A DNA stretch of 64,000 bases, from assembly GCF_048006345.1 (NCBI RefSeq), contig NZ_CP180351.1, forward strand, positions 2,108,001 to 2,172,000, written 5' to 3'. This stretch comes from Marivita sp030148515 (GTDB lineage Bacteria; Pseudomonadota; Alphaproteobacteria; Rhodobacterales; Rhodobacteraceae). The notes beneath the pieces are model-generated. The model made no database searches and was not told the DNA's origin. It saw nothing but the letters and a program-made list of their open reading frames with translations. Positions 18,186 through 27,105 of this stretch are shown in pieces. Position numbers and translations under genes: made by a program. Each line of letters opens with the position of its first letter. Within the stretch, counting starts at the first letter, position 1.

Positions 18186-19668
18186 GCGGCACCTTCTTGC
18201 GCAGGGTGCTGCGGGTGATGGCGAACACCGTCACGAAGGTCAGGAACCAGAAGAACCACGTGATCGGCCCCCGGAACAGGATGCTCGGGTCGCTGCCGGA
18301 CATGAGCATCGCCTGACGGAAATTGTCCTCAAGCAGCGGGCCAAGGATGAACGCGATCAGGAACGGTGCAGCCGGGATTCGGTTGCGCATCATGATGTAG
18401 CCGACCCAGCCCATGACGAACATCACGCCCACGTCGAAGATGTTGTTGTTCACGGCAAACACCCCGTAGATGCACAGGATCAGTACCCCCGGCATCAGGA
18501 TGCGCTTGGGCACATCCGCGACAAACCGGAACCCCCGGATCGCCACCGATCCAACGATCAGCAGGAACACGGAACTGACGATCAGGCCGATGAAGAGGCC
18601 ATAGATGATGTCGACATTCAGAATGAACATCATCGGTCCCGGCTGAAGCCCGTGCACCATGAACGCGCCGATGATGATGGCGGTAATGACGTCACCGGGA
18701 ACACCCAATGCCAGCAGCGGGATCAACGTCGCCCCGGCCACTCCGTTGTTGCCCGCTTCTGATGCCGCCACGCCTTCGATCTCGCCCTTGCCGAAATTGT
18801 CCTTGTTCTTGGAGGTGCGCCGCGCCTCGGAATAGCTGAGGAAGGCTGAAGGTGCCGCCCCGATGCCGGGAATGGAGCCAAGGAACACGCCAATCATGCT
18901 GCCCCGGATGATGGTCTTGAAGCTGTTCTTGTAATCGGCCCAGCTGCATCGCGATTTGCCCAACGCCCGCGTGCGCCCCAGATGTGCCACCGGGTTCCAC
19001 GCCATGTTGATGATCTCGGGAATGGCGAACAGGCCGATCAGAACCGCAATAAAGTTCAGACCGCCCATCATGTTCGGGTTGCCAAAGGTGAAGCGATTGG
19101 TGCCGTAGACAAGGTCCAGTCCGATGGTCGCCAGCAGCAATCCGGCCAAGGCCGACAAGGCCCCACGCAGCAGGCTTTCGCCCGACACTCCGGCGATGAT
19201 GGTCAGCGAAAAGAGGATGAGCGCAAAGAACTCAGGCGGTCCGAAGTTGAGAGCAAAGGACGCAAGCCACCCGGCAAAGAGGATCAGGGCAAGGTTCGAC
19301 ACCGCGTCCGCCGTGCAGGAGGCATAAAGCGCCATGCCCAGCGCCCTGCCCGCCTCGCCCCGTTCGGCCATCGGATGACCGTCCAGGATCGTGGCCGAAG
19401 ATGCAGGCGTGCCCGGCGTCTTGATCAGGATCGCCGGGATCGACCCGCCAAAGATGCCGCCCTTGTAGACCCCGAGAAGCAGCAGGATCGCATTGATCGG
19501 CGTCATCGCAAAGGTGAAGGGCAATGTCAGCGCGACAGCCATTGTCGCAGACAGGCCCGGAATGGCCCCGGCCACGACGCCGACCACGAGGCCGACAAAC
19601 AGCATGAAGAACGCTTCGAAATTTCCGACCAGCGAAAAGCCAGCGGCAAGGCTGTCCATCAGGCTCAT
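18178..19668 (-). CDS. tctA: Tripartite tricarboxylate transporter large membrane subunit TctA
   Basis: A 496-residue TctA-family permease with about 11-12 helices and the family signatures GAIPGLSATMAVALTLPF, IPGIGAAPSAFLSYSEA and ALGVPGDVITAIIIGAFMVHG (in part). With TctB and TctC it forms a secondary, binding-protein-dependent carboxylate importer. The start ATG overlaps the tctB stop (ATGA). It is last in the tctCBA order. Confidence 0.93.
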   Translation of the reverse strand: MSLMDSLAAGFSLVGNFEAFFMLFVGLVVGVVAGAIPGLSATMAVALTLPFTFAMTPINAILLLLGVYKGGIFGGSIPAILIKTPGTPASSATILDGHPMAERGEAGRALGMALYASCTADAVSNLALILFAGWLASFALNFGPPEFFALILFSLTIIAGVSGESLLRGALSALAGLLLATIGLDLVYGTNRFTFGNPNMMGGLNFIAVLIGLFAIPEIINMAWNPVAHLGRTRALGKSRCSWADYKNSFKTIIRGSMIGVFLGSIPGIGAAPSAFLSYSEARRTSKNKDNFGKGEIEGVAASEAGNNGVAGATLIPLLALGVPGDVITAIIIGAFMVHGLQPGPMMFILNVDIIYGLFIGLIVSSVFLLIVGSVAIRGFRFVADVPKRILMPGVLILCIYGVFAVNNNIFDVGVMFVMGWVGYIMMRNRIPAAPFLIAFILGPLLEDNFRQAMLMSGSDPSILFRGPITWFFWFLTFVTVFAITRSTLRKKVPLS

Positions 19669-20162
19669 GGCAGCCTCACGAAATTGCCCTGCGGGATCGC
19701 AACGCCTGCGACATGCGCGAAGAATGCGTAGAGCAAGAGCGGCACGATGACCGCGCAAACCACGGCCGCAACGGGATGGCGCGTGCGGAACAGGAACGCG
19801 CAGGCGGCAAAGGCCAGCATCGCGGTCCAGACCATGCCTAAAGTCGGTAGGCCAACCATCACAAGCACCATGATCACCGCCAATGCCCCAAGCCGCATCC
19901 ATGGGGCAGACCCTTCGGGATGGACGGTCTCTTCATCCTCGAACGGCGTGTCCTTGGCCGAGGTCACTGCATTTGCCAGCAGCCCCAGACCGACGATCAC
20001 CGTCAGACCCGCCAGCACATAGGGCCAGAACAGCGGCGACAGGATGATGTTGCCCACGTTCGAAGGCGAGAACACGAAACTGGGGATGGCGTAGAAGATC
20101 AGGAACAAGGCGACGAGACAGGTGAATATCCCAAGCCGCAGATGCAGGGTTTTCTCGGACAT
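19665..20162 (-). CDS. tctB: Tripartite tricarboxylate transporter small membrane subunit TctB
   Basis: 165 residues with four hydrophobic helices and a hydrophilic mid-loop (KDTPFEDEETVHPEG), the usual layout of TctB. It overlaps tctA by four bases and follows tctC after a hairpin. Confidence 0.88.
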   Translation of the reverse strand: MSEKTLHLRLGIFTCLVALFLIFYAIPSFVFSPSNVGNIILSPLFWPYVLAGLTVIVGLGLLANAVTSAKDTPFEDEETVHPEGSAPWMRLGALAVIMVLVMVGLPTLGMVWTAMLAFAACAFLFRTRHPVAAVVCAVIVPLLLYAFFAHVAGVAIPQGNFVRLP

Positions 20163-20189
20163 GATGCTGGGCGCTCCGCAGGTGGAAAC

Positions 20190-20211
20190 GCCGGGGCCTG
20201 TCGGCCCCGGC
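20190..20211 (-). promoter_or_regulatory. Intercistronic stem-loop between tctC and tctB
   Basis: A perfect 9-bp stem (GCCGGGGCC / GGCCCCGGC) with a TGTC loop, without a following T-run. Such hairpins after a binding-protein gene commonly protect its mRNA or partly stop transcription, giving more TctC than TctBA. Confidence 0.6.
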
Positions 20212-20242
20212 GCGGGTCAATCTTGGCTCAGGGGATCAGGCG

Positions 20243-21220
20243 TTACCCCTCGATCCGCATCCCCAACTCATCCACCAGCTCGCGGAACACCGTGTACTGG
20301 TTGTTGATGAACTCGATCGCCTCGTCAGGGCTCATCACGTCGATGACCGAGCCCATAGAGCCCATCGTTTCCGCGAACTTGGCATCCTGCGCTGCTTCGG
20401 TGATCCAGTCACCCCATTTGGCGCTCACATCATCCGGCAGACCAGCCGGTCCGGCAATCCCTGTCCAGCCGACCAGAGCATTCAGGCGCGGCTTGCCCAG
20501 ATCGTTGGCTGTTGGCGCGTCAAAGCCCACCACCGGCTCTGCCGTGGTCACCATCAGCGCCTTAAGCTGGTTGTTTGCCACAAAATTCGCCAGCGCCGAT
20601 GTGTTCGTGCAGATGAATGTCGCGGTGCCGTTCAGAACAGCCGTTGCCGCAGCGCCCCCACCCTGCAGAGGAATATGCGTGGCTTCGGTCAGCGGGTTCT
20701 CGACACCGAATTCCTTGAGCACCATGGCACCCGCCAGATGCAGCAGCGATCCCACACCGGATGAGCTGTAGGTGACACCGCCCTCGGCAACCTTGGCGAT
20801 CAGGTCATCCATCGATTCGATACCGCTGTTCGGGTTCACAGCGCAGGCGACCGGGTTGATTTCGTAGACGGTGACAAAGCGGAAGTCGTCAAGCGTGTAA
20901 GGCAAAGTTGCCTTCATCGCCGGGTTCACTGAATGCGAGCCAACGCGCGCAAACAGCATGGTGTAGCCATCGGGCTTTGCGTTCTGCACCGCAACCGAAC
21001 CAGTTGCCCCACCCGCACCGGTGACGTTTGCCATGATGAGAGGTGTACCAGCCGCCGTGCCGAGCGCTTCCGCAATGGTGCGCGCGGAAATATCCGTTGC
21101 CCCACCTGCACCGTAGGGGATGATCATGTTGATCGGGCGTTCCGGGTATTCGGCCATAGCCGCACCTGCCATCAGGCCCACCCCGACCGCCAATACAGAA
21201 CCAAGTGTCCGTAGTTTCAT
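20243..21220 (-). CDS. tctC: Tripartite tricarboxylate transporter periplasmic binding protein TctC
   Basis: 325 residues with a Sec signal peptide (cleavage likely after AGAAMA) and the Bug/TctC fold: YPERPINMIIPYGAGGATD near the mature start, then KPDGYTML and YSSSGVGSLLHLAGAM. It binds carboxylates for TctAB. It is divergent from a LysR regulator with two dyads between them. The ligand cannot be read from sequence; the facing operon suggests a C4-type dicarboxylate. Confidence 0.92.
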   Translation of the reverse strand: MKLRTLGSVLAVGVGLMAGAAMAEYPERPINMIIPYGAGGATDISARTIAEALGTAAGTPLIMANVTGAGGATGSVAVQNAKPDGYTMLFARVGSHSVNPAMKATLPYTLDDFRFVTVYEINPVACAVNPNSGIESMDDLIAKVAEGGVTYSSSGVGSLLHLAGAMVLKEFGVENPLTEATHIPLQGGGAAATAVLNGTATFICTNTSALANFVANNQLKALMVTTAEPVVGFDAPTANDLGKPRLNALVGWTGIAGPAGLPDDVSAKWGDWITEAAQDAKFAETMGSMGSVIDVMSPDEAIEFINNQYTVFRELVDELGMRIEG

Positions 21221-21266
21221 AGTTTCCTCCTCCCAAAATGAACTTCGACCCTATTGCGGGCTCTTG

Positions 21267-21314
21267 ACTTACGTTAACCTTAAGTAGAGCTTTGACGAAG
21301 TAATAAAAAATTAC
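21267..21314. promoter_or_regulatory. Two LysR-type boxes between tctC and its divergent regulator
   Basis: ACTTA-N9-TAAGT (21267-21285) and GTAAT-N5-ATTAC (21300-21314). Both contain the T-N11-A pattern of LysR-type recognition sites. They lie between divergent tctC and lysR starts, the arrangement expected for a regulatory plus activation site. Confidence 0.6.
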
Positions 21315-21348
21315 AAGTTCTGTAAGCAAAACGAACAGAAATGCCGAT

Positions 21349-22260
21349 ATGTCGATCCGATTGCTCAAAACGCTGGTCGCAGTTGCCGACCACAAGACAT
21401 TCAGCGCCGCCGCGGATGCGGTGTTCATCACCCATGCCGCCGTCAGCCAACAGATGCGGACGCTGGAAACCGAACTCGGCATCCAGCTGTTCGACCGCAG
21501 CCACCGGACACCCGAACTGACGCCTCTGGGACGTGCTGTCGTCGCGCGGGCGCGCAAGCTGGTCGCAGAGTACGACAACCTTGTGCCATCGGTACTGGGC
21601 GATGACGGGCTGACGGGTGAAGTCGTCCTTGGTGCGGTGCCGACCACGCTGATTGGCCTCGCACCACTGTCGATGTCGATCCTGCGTGCGCAGTTTCCCG
21701 ACCTGCGGGTTCGGATCACTCCGGCCCTCACCTCGGCTTTGCTGTCGGGGCTGGACCGTGGGCATTACGATGTCGCCATTGTCACCAAGCCGGTTCTGAT
21801 GCCGCTGGGCCTTGTCTTTCTCGAGATCGCGGAAGAGCCGCTGCACCTTATCACAGGTTCTGAAGTCACCGAAACTGACCCTGTCAAAATCCTGGAAACA
21901 CAGCCCTTTATCCGCTTCAACCGCGATGCCGTTGTGGGCACGCTGATTGAGACCTGGCTGCAGGAAAACGGCATCCGCGTCAGCGAGGCGATGGAGCTGG
22001 AAAACCTCGAAGCGATTTCGAGCATGGTGCATGCGAACCTCGGCGTGTCCATCGTTCCGCGCCCCTGCGTGTCACGTCCCTATGCGATTCCGCTCAATCG
22101 ACTGACACTTGGACCAAAAGCACCGATGCGCGTCCTTGGGCTGGCCTATCGAAAAGAGCACCCAAAGTTGCGCGTGATCGAAGAAATCCATGCCGCTCTC
22201 TTGCGCGCGGTCAATGACCATGCAGCCGGATCAGCAGCAGAAAAGTCCGAAGCGCAATGA
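21349..22260 (+). CDS. LysR-family regulator, likely of tctCBA and/or the TauE-type exporter
   Basis: 303 residues: N-terminal helix-turn-helix (LLKTLVAVADHKTFSAAADA, then HAAVSQQMRTLETELGIQLF) and a LysR substrate domain. Divergent from tctC; its stop overlaps the next start (ATGA), so it is co-translated with the exporter gene. The effector is probably the substrate taken up by TctC, which is inference. Confidence 0.87.
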   Translation: MSIRLLKTLVAVADHKTFSAAADAVFITHAAVSQQMRTLETELGIQLFDRSHRTPELTPLGRAVVARARKLVAEYDNLVPSVLGDDGLTGEVVLGAVPTTLIGLAPLSMSILRAQFPDLRVRITPALTSALLSGLDRGHYDVAIVTKPVLMPLGLVFLEIAEEPLHLITGSEVTETDPVKILETQPFIRFNRDAVVGTLIETWLQENGIRVSEAMELENLEAISSMVHANLGVSIVPRPCVSRPYAIPLNRLTLGPKAPMRVLGLAYRKEHPKLRVIEEIHAALLRAVNDHAAGSAAEKSEAQ

Positions 22261-23000
22261 CGTCAGAGGCGATCCTGTTCATCACCCTTGGCGCTATTGC
22301 CGGAGGCTTCGTCAACGGACTGGCTGGTACGGGCACGGCGCTTTTTGCGCTTGGATTCTTCCTCGTTGCGCTCGACCCCGTCAGCGCAGTGGCCATCGTC
22401 GCACTCATGTCTGTGGTCACCGGGCTGCAAGGTCTGTGGGTGGTCCGCGAGGCGTTGACCCGCAACGTGCCGCGACTTCTGCGGTTCATCATACCCGGCC
22501 TGGTGGGAGTGCCCGTCGGCATCTCGCTGCTCAGCTTTGTCGACGCAGATACGCTCAAGTTGATTATTGGTGTGCTTCTGATCGTTTACGGCGGCTTCTT
22601 CAGCTTCCGCGCAAACCTGCCCAAGTTCGAACGCCGCACGCCGGTGCTTGATTCCCTGATCGGGTTGACCGGCGGTGTGTTGGGCGGCATGGCCTCGCTG
22701 TCAGGCGCGCTGCCGGTGATCTGGTGTTCGATGCGCCCGTGGCCCAAGGCCGAAACCCGCGCCGTGCTGCAACCTTTCAACGTCAGCGTGCTGTTCACCA
22801 CCACGGTCATGCTGTGGTGGCGCGGGGCCTACACCGCACCTGCAATGACCGCCTTTCTGATCGCCCTGCCCACATCTCTGATTGCCGCACAGATCGGCAT
22901 TGCGGTTTTCCGGCGCATCTCGGACAACATCTTCAGGCGGCTGCTGATCGGGCTGTCCCTTCTTTTGGGGCTGGGCATCCTGATCCGGGCGCTTGCTTGA
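22257..23000 (+). CDS. TauE/SafE-family membrane transporter (sulfite/organosulfonate exporter type)
   Basis: 247 residues, about eight helices, beginning with the glycine-rich TauE signature (GAIAGGFVNGLAGTGTALFA, residues 11-30) and repeated halves (second GLTGGVLGGMASLSGALPVIW, in part). Family members export sulfite or sulfoacetate, or have unknown anions. It overlaps the LysR gene. A link to the molybdoenzyme encoded opposite is possible. Confidence 0.83.
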   Translation: MTSEAILFITLGAIAGGFVNGLAGTGTALFALGFFLVALDPVSAVAIVALMSVVTGLQGLWVVREALTRNVPRLLRFIIPGLVGVPVGISLLSFVDADTLKLIIGVLLIVYGGFFSFRANLPKFERRTPVLDSLIGLTGGVLGGMASLSGALPVIWCSMRPWPKAETRAVLQPFNVSVLFTTTVMLWWRGAYTAPAMTAFLIALPTSLIAAQIGIAVFRRISDNIFRRLLIGLSLLLGLGILIRALA

Positions 23001-23026
23001 CCATAACCTGACCCGGAGATCGACAC

Positions 23027-23644
23027 GTGCTGACACTCTACTATGCCAAGGGATCATCCGCCCTCGCCCCGCATATCCTGCTGGAAGAGGTCGGCGCGCA
23101 ATACGCGGTTCACGAGGTGCCAATCGCCAAAGGGGCTCATAACGAACCCGCCTATCTTGAGATCAACCCCAAGGCCCGCGTGCCCGCGCTGATGACGCCC
23201 AATGGCGTGATCACCGAGAACCCCGCGATCCTGACCTACATCGCGGCGATCCATCCGCAGGCCCACATGCTGCCCGACACGCCGTTTGAACGGGCCGAAG
23301 CGGACGCGCTTTGCGCCTATCTCTGCGCGACGGTGCACGTGGCCTTTGCCCACCTGTTGCGCGGTGCCCGCTGGGCCGACAGCCCTGAGGCGCACGAGGC
23401 CATGAAGGCCAAGGTGGCCAGCAACATGCGCGACTGCGCCAAGGTCGTGGAAAACCACCACCTCAAGGGGCCATGGGCGATGGGCGACCGCTATACGTTT
23501 TGCGATGCCTACCTGTTCCTGATGCCGCGCTGGATGGAGAAGGCCGGTGTGGACCTGTCGGACTACCCGAAACTCGCTGCGCATCACGACGCGATGCTGC
23601 ACCGCCCGGCAACGCTGGCGGTGATGGCGATCCACGGGATCTAG
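23027..23644 (+). CDS. Glutathione S-transferase family protein
   Basis: 205 residues with a thioredoxin-like N-terminal domain starting LTLYYAKGSSALAPHILLEE, the cis-Pro segment NPKARVPAL and the ENPAIL glutathione-binding motif, then an all-helical C-terminal domain. GTG start with GGAG eight bases upstream. Substrate unknown; position behind the TauE gene suggests co-transcription. Confidence 0.87.
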   Translation: MLTLYYAKGSSALAPHILLEEVGAQYAVHEVPIAKGAHNEPAYLEINPKARVPALMTPNGVITENPAILTYIAAIHPQAHMLPDTPFERAEADALCAYLCATVHVAFAHLLRGARWADSPEAHEAMKAKVASNMRDCAKVVENHHLKGPWAMGDRYTFCDAYLFLMPRWMEKAGVDLSDYPKLAAHHDAMLHRPATLAVMAIHGI

Positions 23645-23683
23645 ATCAGGTCACAAAATCAGGTCACAACATCAGGTCACAAC
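23645..23683. repeat. Three tandem copies of a 13-bp unit at the end of the ThDP-enzyme gene
   Basis: The unit ATCAGGTCACAA plus one base (A, C, C) is repeated three times without gaps. Read on the minus strand it carries the last codons and the TGA stop of the ThDP enzyme, so the stop region has been copied twice into the space before the GST gene end. Replication slippage is the simplest cause. Confidence 0.9.
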
Positions 23684-25237
23684 CGGGGCCGGCAAGCCGT
23701 CGATCCTTACATTGACGCAGGCCGGCTTGCCCGATGCGATGGCCCGGCGCAGGGCGGCGCGCAGATCAGACAGATCGGTCACGTAGGCGCCGAAGCCGCC
23801 CAAGGCGGTGACCACCTCGTCGTAGCGAGCCTCGCTCAGATCACAGCCGTGCAGACGGTCGCTGCCGAATTCACGCATCTGGATCTGGTGTTCGGCGTTC
23901 CACCGCAAGTCATTGCCGATCACCGCGACGAAGGGCAGGTTTTCCCGCACCGCCGTTTCGAACTCGGGCAAGTGGAACCCGGCCGTGCCATCCCCCATGA
24001 GCGCCACCACCGTCGCCTCCGGGTCCGCGGCGCGTGCAGCCATCGCGTAGCAGATGCCACCCCCAATGGCCCCCGACACGCCGTTGATGATCCGGCGCGG
24101 GGAAGACACGCTGGCCTGCGCCCATTGGCCGAATTCACCTCCATCGCAGACCAGAACCGGGTTTGGCACCTCTTGCATCACCGCATGAACAGCCGCGCAT
24201 AAGGTGTTGGAATTGAGGCCATCACCTGCCCCGACATTGCTCCGCCGCGCACAGGCCGCACGCACGGTGCCCAACCAGTCACCATCACGATCTGTGCCCG
24301 ACCCAAAAGCCAACCCCCGCGCCACATCCACCGGATCGGCTTCGATACTGCGGGTCAGGCGTTCGGCACAATTGCGCCGCGCACGGGACAGTTCTTCGGG
24401 ATCGGCATGCACCACCGCCCAACCGGCCTTTGGGGCTGCCGCCCCAAACTGCAGCGTGAAATCCATCGGTTTGCCCAGCAAGAGCACACGATCCGCCTCG
24501 GCAAAGACCTGCGCCACGGCGCCCAGCGACGGGTCCTTCAAGCCGCGCGGGCTTTCCATCACCACCACCGGCGCGCCCGTCGCCTGTTCTACCCGCGCCG
24601 CCAGACCCGGTTGCCGCGTCGCGTTGAGTGACGGGCCGAAGACGATCATCGGGCGCTGTGCTGAGTGCAGCCAGTCGCGCAAGGCAGAGACATTTGTCGG
24701 CTCCGGCGGTGAGATCGAGAGTGTCGTGGCCGTCTCGGCCTCGGCCAGAACGATATCCGCCGGCAGGGACACATGCACCGGACCGGGCCGCCCCTGCAGG
24801 GACACGCGCACCGCTTTGTCGATCACCTCGGCCAGATCGGCAGCCCGCGTCACCCGCACCGACCATTTGGTCAGCGACCGGGTCAGCGCGACCTGATCCA
24901 TCTCCTGAAACGCGCCCTGCCCGTCCTTGCCCACGGGGCTGTCCCCGCTCAGCAGCAGCACCGGCGTGTCAGACGCCCGCGCGGTCAGGAGCGGGCCAAG
25001 AGCGTTCCCGAGTCCCGCCCCTGCGGTGACCAGCGCCACGCCCACCCCACGCGACAGTTGCGCATAGCCTTCGGCCATGTAGACCGCCGCCGCCTCGTGC
25101 CGCGTATGATAGAGCCGGATGCCTGCCTCGAGGCTGGCATCGAAAAGCGGCATGATCTGGTTGCCCGAGAGCGCGAAGATGTCCTTGACCCCATGCGCCG
25201 CAAGGGTCTGCATCACCACGTCGGCTCCGCGCGTCAC
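23672..25237 (-). CDS. Thiamine-diphosphate-dependent enzyme (acetolactate synthase/decarboxylase-like)
   Basis: 521 residues of the ThDP family: N-terminal Pyr domain with the catalytic Glu in RHEAAAVYMAEGYA, a central domain, and a C-terminal PP domain with the GDG...N motif (MGDGTAGFHLPEFETA, then IGNDLRWN). Typical reactions are decarboxylation of a 2-oxo acid or C-C bond formation. The GTG start overlaps the stop of the molybdoenzyme (GTGA), so translation is coupled. Closest sense is a large-subunit-like ALS without a small subunit nearby; sulfopyruvate or another 2-oxo-acid decarboxylase is possible. Exact reaction not determinable. Confidence 0.82.
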   Translation of the reverse strand: MTRGADVVMQTLAAHGVKDIFALSGNQIMPLFDASLEAGIRLYHTRHEAAAVYMAEGYAQLSRGVGVALVTAGAGLGNALGPLLTARASDTPVLLLSGDSPVGKDGQGAFQEMDQVALTRSLTKWSVRVTRAADLAEVIDKAVRVSLQGRPGPVHVSLPADIVLAEAETATTLSISPPEPTNVSALRDWLHSAQRPMIVFGPSLNATRQPGLAARVEQATGAPVVVMESPRGLKDPSLGAVAQVFAEADRVLLLGKPMDFTLQFGAAAPKAGWAVVHADPEELSRARRNCAERLTRSIEADPVDVARGLAFGSGTDRDGDWLGTVRAACARRSNVGAGDGLNSNTLCAAVHAVMQEVPNPVLVCDGGEFGQWAQASVSSPRRIINGVSGAIGGGICYAMAARAADPEATVVALMGDGTAGFHLPEFETAVRENLPFVAVIGNDLRWNAEHQIQMREFGSDRLHGCDLSEARYDEVVTALGGFGAYVTDLSDLRAALRRAIASGKPACVNVRIDGLPAPVVT

Positions 25238-26340
25238 GTGCTGGCCTCTGCCACGTGGACCCGCACGCGGTGAACGGAATTGTTGGCAAAGCCTGCCATG
25301 TCGAACGGGGCTTCCAAAGGTTGCGTGTTGCCATTGGCATCGGTGGCTCGGCACGCGAGGTCATAAACGCCCGGCGTCGCATCCCAGTCGATGCGCCAGC
25401 CGGTCCAGGCGTAAGTGTCGGGACGGCCCGTCAGTTCAGCGTCCTGCCATGTGTCGCCCAACAACACCTCGACCCGCATGATCGGAACCCCACCTCCGGA
25501 CCATGCCCGCCCTTCGAGCGTTACAGGCCCCGCCTGCAACCAGCGCTGCCGCGTCACCCAATCTGGCACGCCCGGTGGTTTCATCAGCGATTTGACCCGG
25601 ATCGTGGTGACCGGCGTGCCGGGGTCATTCTCGTCCTTGCGCAGGCGGTAGGTCTGCACCTGCTGAAAGCCCTGATATCGCTCTGTCAGCGCCTCAATCG
25701 TCGTCAGCCATTTGACCGACGCCATGCCGTACCAGCCCGGAACGATGATGCGCAAAGGCGCGCCGTGCTGCGGCAGCAAAGGCTGACCGTTCATGCCCCA
25801 GACCAACATTACGTCTAGCTCCGCGACCTGCTCGGGCGTCAGGCTGCGCCCGAAATAGTGCGGCTGGCCTTTGTCGAAGCCGAAATCCGCGCCGAGAAAG
25901 GCGAAATCCTGCACGCCGCTCTGCGGCTTTGCCCGTTCCAGCAGCGGCGCAAGCGGAGTTCCTGTCCATTCCGACGTGCCCACCGCCTCGTACATCCACG
26001 GCATCGAGAAACAGCGCGGGCTGACCCCGGCGCGACCGTTCCCCGCACATTCCAGCGTGACGGGACGTGTCACCTGCGGCAGCGCGCGGATCTCGTCCAT
26101 CGTCAGCGCATAGGGCGCATCGAACGCGCCTTCAAAGGTCAGCACATGCGCGGCCTCTGAAAGCACCGGCACATCGAAGTGGTTGAGCAGGTAATGCGTG
26201 CCTGTGGGTGTGATCTCCAACCCCAGCGTTTCCAGCAACGCGCCTGAGTTGCGGTTCGCTAGTGCCACTTCCTCGGGCGAGAACAGGCCTTCGGTCACCT
26301 CCGGGCGCTTGGCCCCGGGTGCAAATGGGTTCTGGATCAT
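25234..26340 (-). CDS. Sulfite-oxidase-fold molybdopterin oxidoreductase
   Basis: 368 residues. The Mo-coordinating Cys is in TLECAGNGR; the Moco domain continues with MYEAVGTSEWTGTPL and HGAPLRIIVPGWYGMASVKW, followed by the Ig-like dimerisation domain from about residue 255. In true sulfite oxidases a conserved Arg precedes the VKW motif (GARxVKW); here it reads GMASVKW, so the substrate may not be sulfite. No signal peptide is visible, which suggests the cytoplasm. It overlaps the hydratase beta gene (ATGA) and the ThDP gene (GTGA). Confidence 0.82.
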   Translation of the reverse strand: MIQNPFAPGAKRPEVTEGLFSPEEVALANRNSGALLETLGLEITPTGTHYLLNHFDVPVLSEAAHVLTFEGAFDAPYALTMDEIRALPQVTRPVTLECAGNGRAGVSPRCFSMPWMYEAVGTSEWTGTPLAPLLERAKPQSGVQDFAFLGADFGFDKGQPHYFGRSLTPEQVAELDVMLVWGMNGQPLLPQHGAPLRIIVPGWYGMASVKWLTTIEALTERYQGFQQVQTYRLRKDENDPGTPVTTIRVKSLMKPPGVPDWVTRQRWLQAGPVTLEGRAWSGGGVPIMRVEVLLGDTWQDAELTGRPDTYAWTGWRIDWDATPGVYDLACRATDANGNTQPLEAPFDMAGFANNSVHRVRVHVAEAST

Positions 26341-27002
26341 ATCACCTCGTCCGACCTGTCGTCGCTTTCGCCGTAGCGCTTGAGCACGGCGGGTTTCGTG
26401 CCTTCATACACCCGCTCGATATTCTGCGCGATCTTGGCATTCTCCCGTTCGAACAGACAATCGCCATTCATGTCAGAGGCAACGATAAACGGCCCCATCT
26501 TGTTGCATTTGATGACCCACATGGCCTGTGCAAGACCAAGTTCTTCGTTCCAATGCACCGCTTCGACACTCTCCACCCCGCGCCCCAGAAGCGCCCCGGT
26601 GCCATAGCCCACGGTCGAAAGGTAGACCGCGCCATTCGGCACGAAGTAGGATTTGTAATCCTTGGAGGTCATGCCACCCTTGCCAATGATCAGCTTCGCG
26701 CCGGTCTTTTCCATCCATTCCGGCAACCATTTGGCAAAGCGGAACGACGCTGTAGCCGTGACAGCCCCCATGTCGAAGGACCCGTCGGCGTTGATCCGCG
26801 CCGCCGGGGAACAATGGAAGTTCGCCGCACTTTCGGACGGCAACTCCATGGGAATGTTTGCTTTTTCCTCCAGCGCGCGCATGTAGACACCTTCGCGGGC
26901 CGTGTACATCAGCCCGTCCAGGTAAACGATATCACCCAACCGAAGCTCTGCAATCGCATCGGGTGTCGGCGTGGTGGATAGACGTATCTCGCGCGGCTTC
27001 AT
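26337..27002 (-). CDS. Class I fumarase/tartrate-dehydratase-like hydratase, beta subunit
   Basis: 221 residues matching the C-terminal (Fumerase_C, swivelling) half of class I hydratases: YTAREGVYMRALEE, then TATASFRFAKWLPE, LIIGKGGM, GAVYLSTVGYGTGALLGR and NEELGLAQAMW. It pairs with the alpha subunit to form an iron-sulfur hydratase of dicarboxylates. The ATG follows a 103-bp palindrome-rich gap after alpha; upstream in-frame codons translate the repeats and are not counted. Coupled by overlap to the molybdoenzyme. Confidence 0.85.
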   Translation of the reverse strand: MKPREIRLSTTPTPDAIAELRLGDIVYLDGLMYTAREGVYMRALEEKANIPMELPSESAANFHCSPAARINADGSFDMGAVTATASFRFAKWLPEWMEKTGAKLIIGKGGMTSKDYKSYFVPNGAVYLSTVGYGTGALLGRGVESVEAVHWNEELGLAQAMWVIKCNKMGPFIVASDMNGDCLFERENAKIAQNIERVYEGTKPAVLKRYGESDDRSDEVI

Positions 27003-27032
27003 TGGCCATCCTTCCGTGAAAGCGCTTGGAGC

Positions 27033-27105
27033 AAGCCGCTTCGAAGCGGCTTCGCCTGCGATTTCGAAATCGCGGCGGAAAGGCTTTTCGAAAAGCCTTC
27101 CCGCC
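27033..27105. repeat. Three adjacent palindromes, each centred on TTCGAA
   Basis: A perfect 20-bp palindrome (27033-27052), a perfect 16-bp palindrome (27058-27073), and a 32-bp hairpin with 16-base arms and one mismatch (27074-27105) that ends at the alpha-subunit stop codon. All share the TTCGAA centre. They fill most of the gap between the two hydratase subunit genes. This looks like a REP-like mosaic element that has inserted within the operon and may act as an mRNA processing or stability site. Confidence 0.85.

Noticed and set aside
22190..22651. Open frame overlapping the LysR/TauE junction
   Set aside because: Out of frame with two well-supported overlapping genes and with atypical composition.
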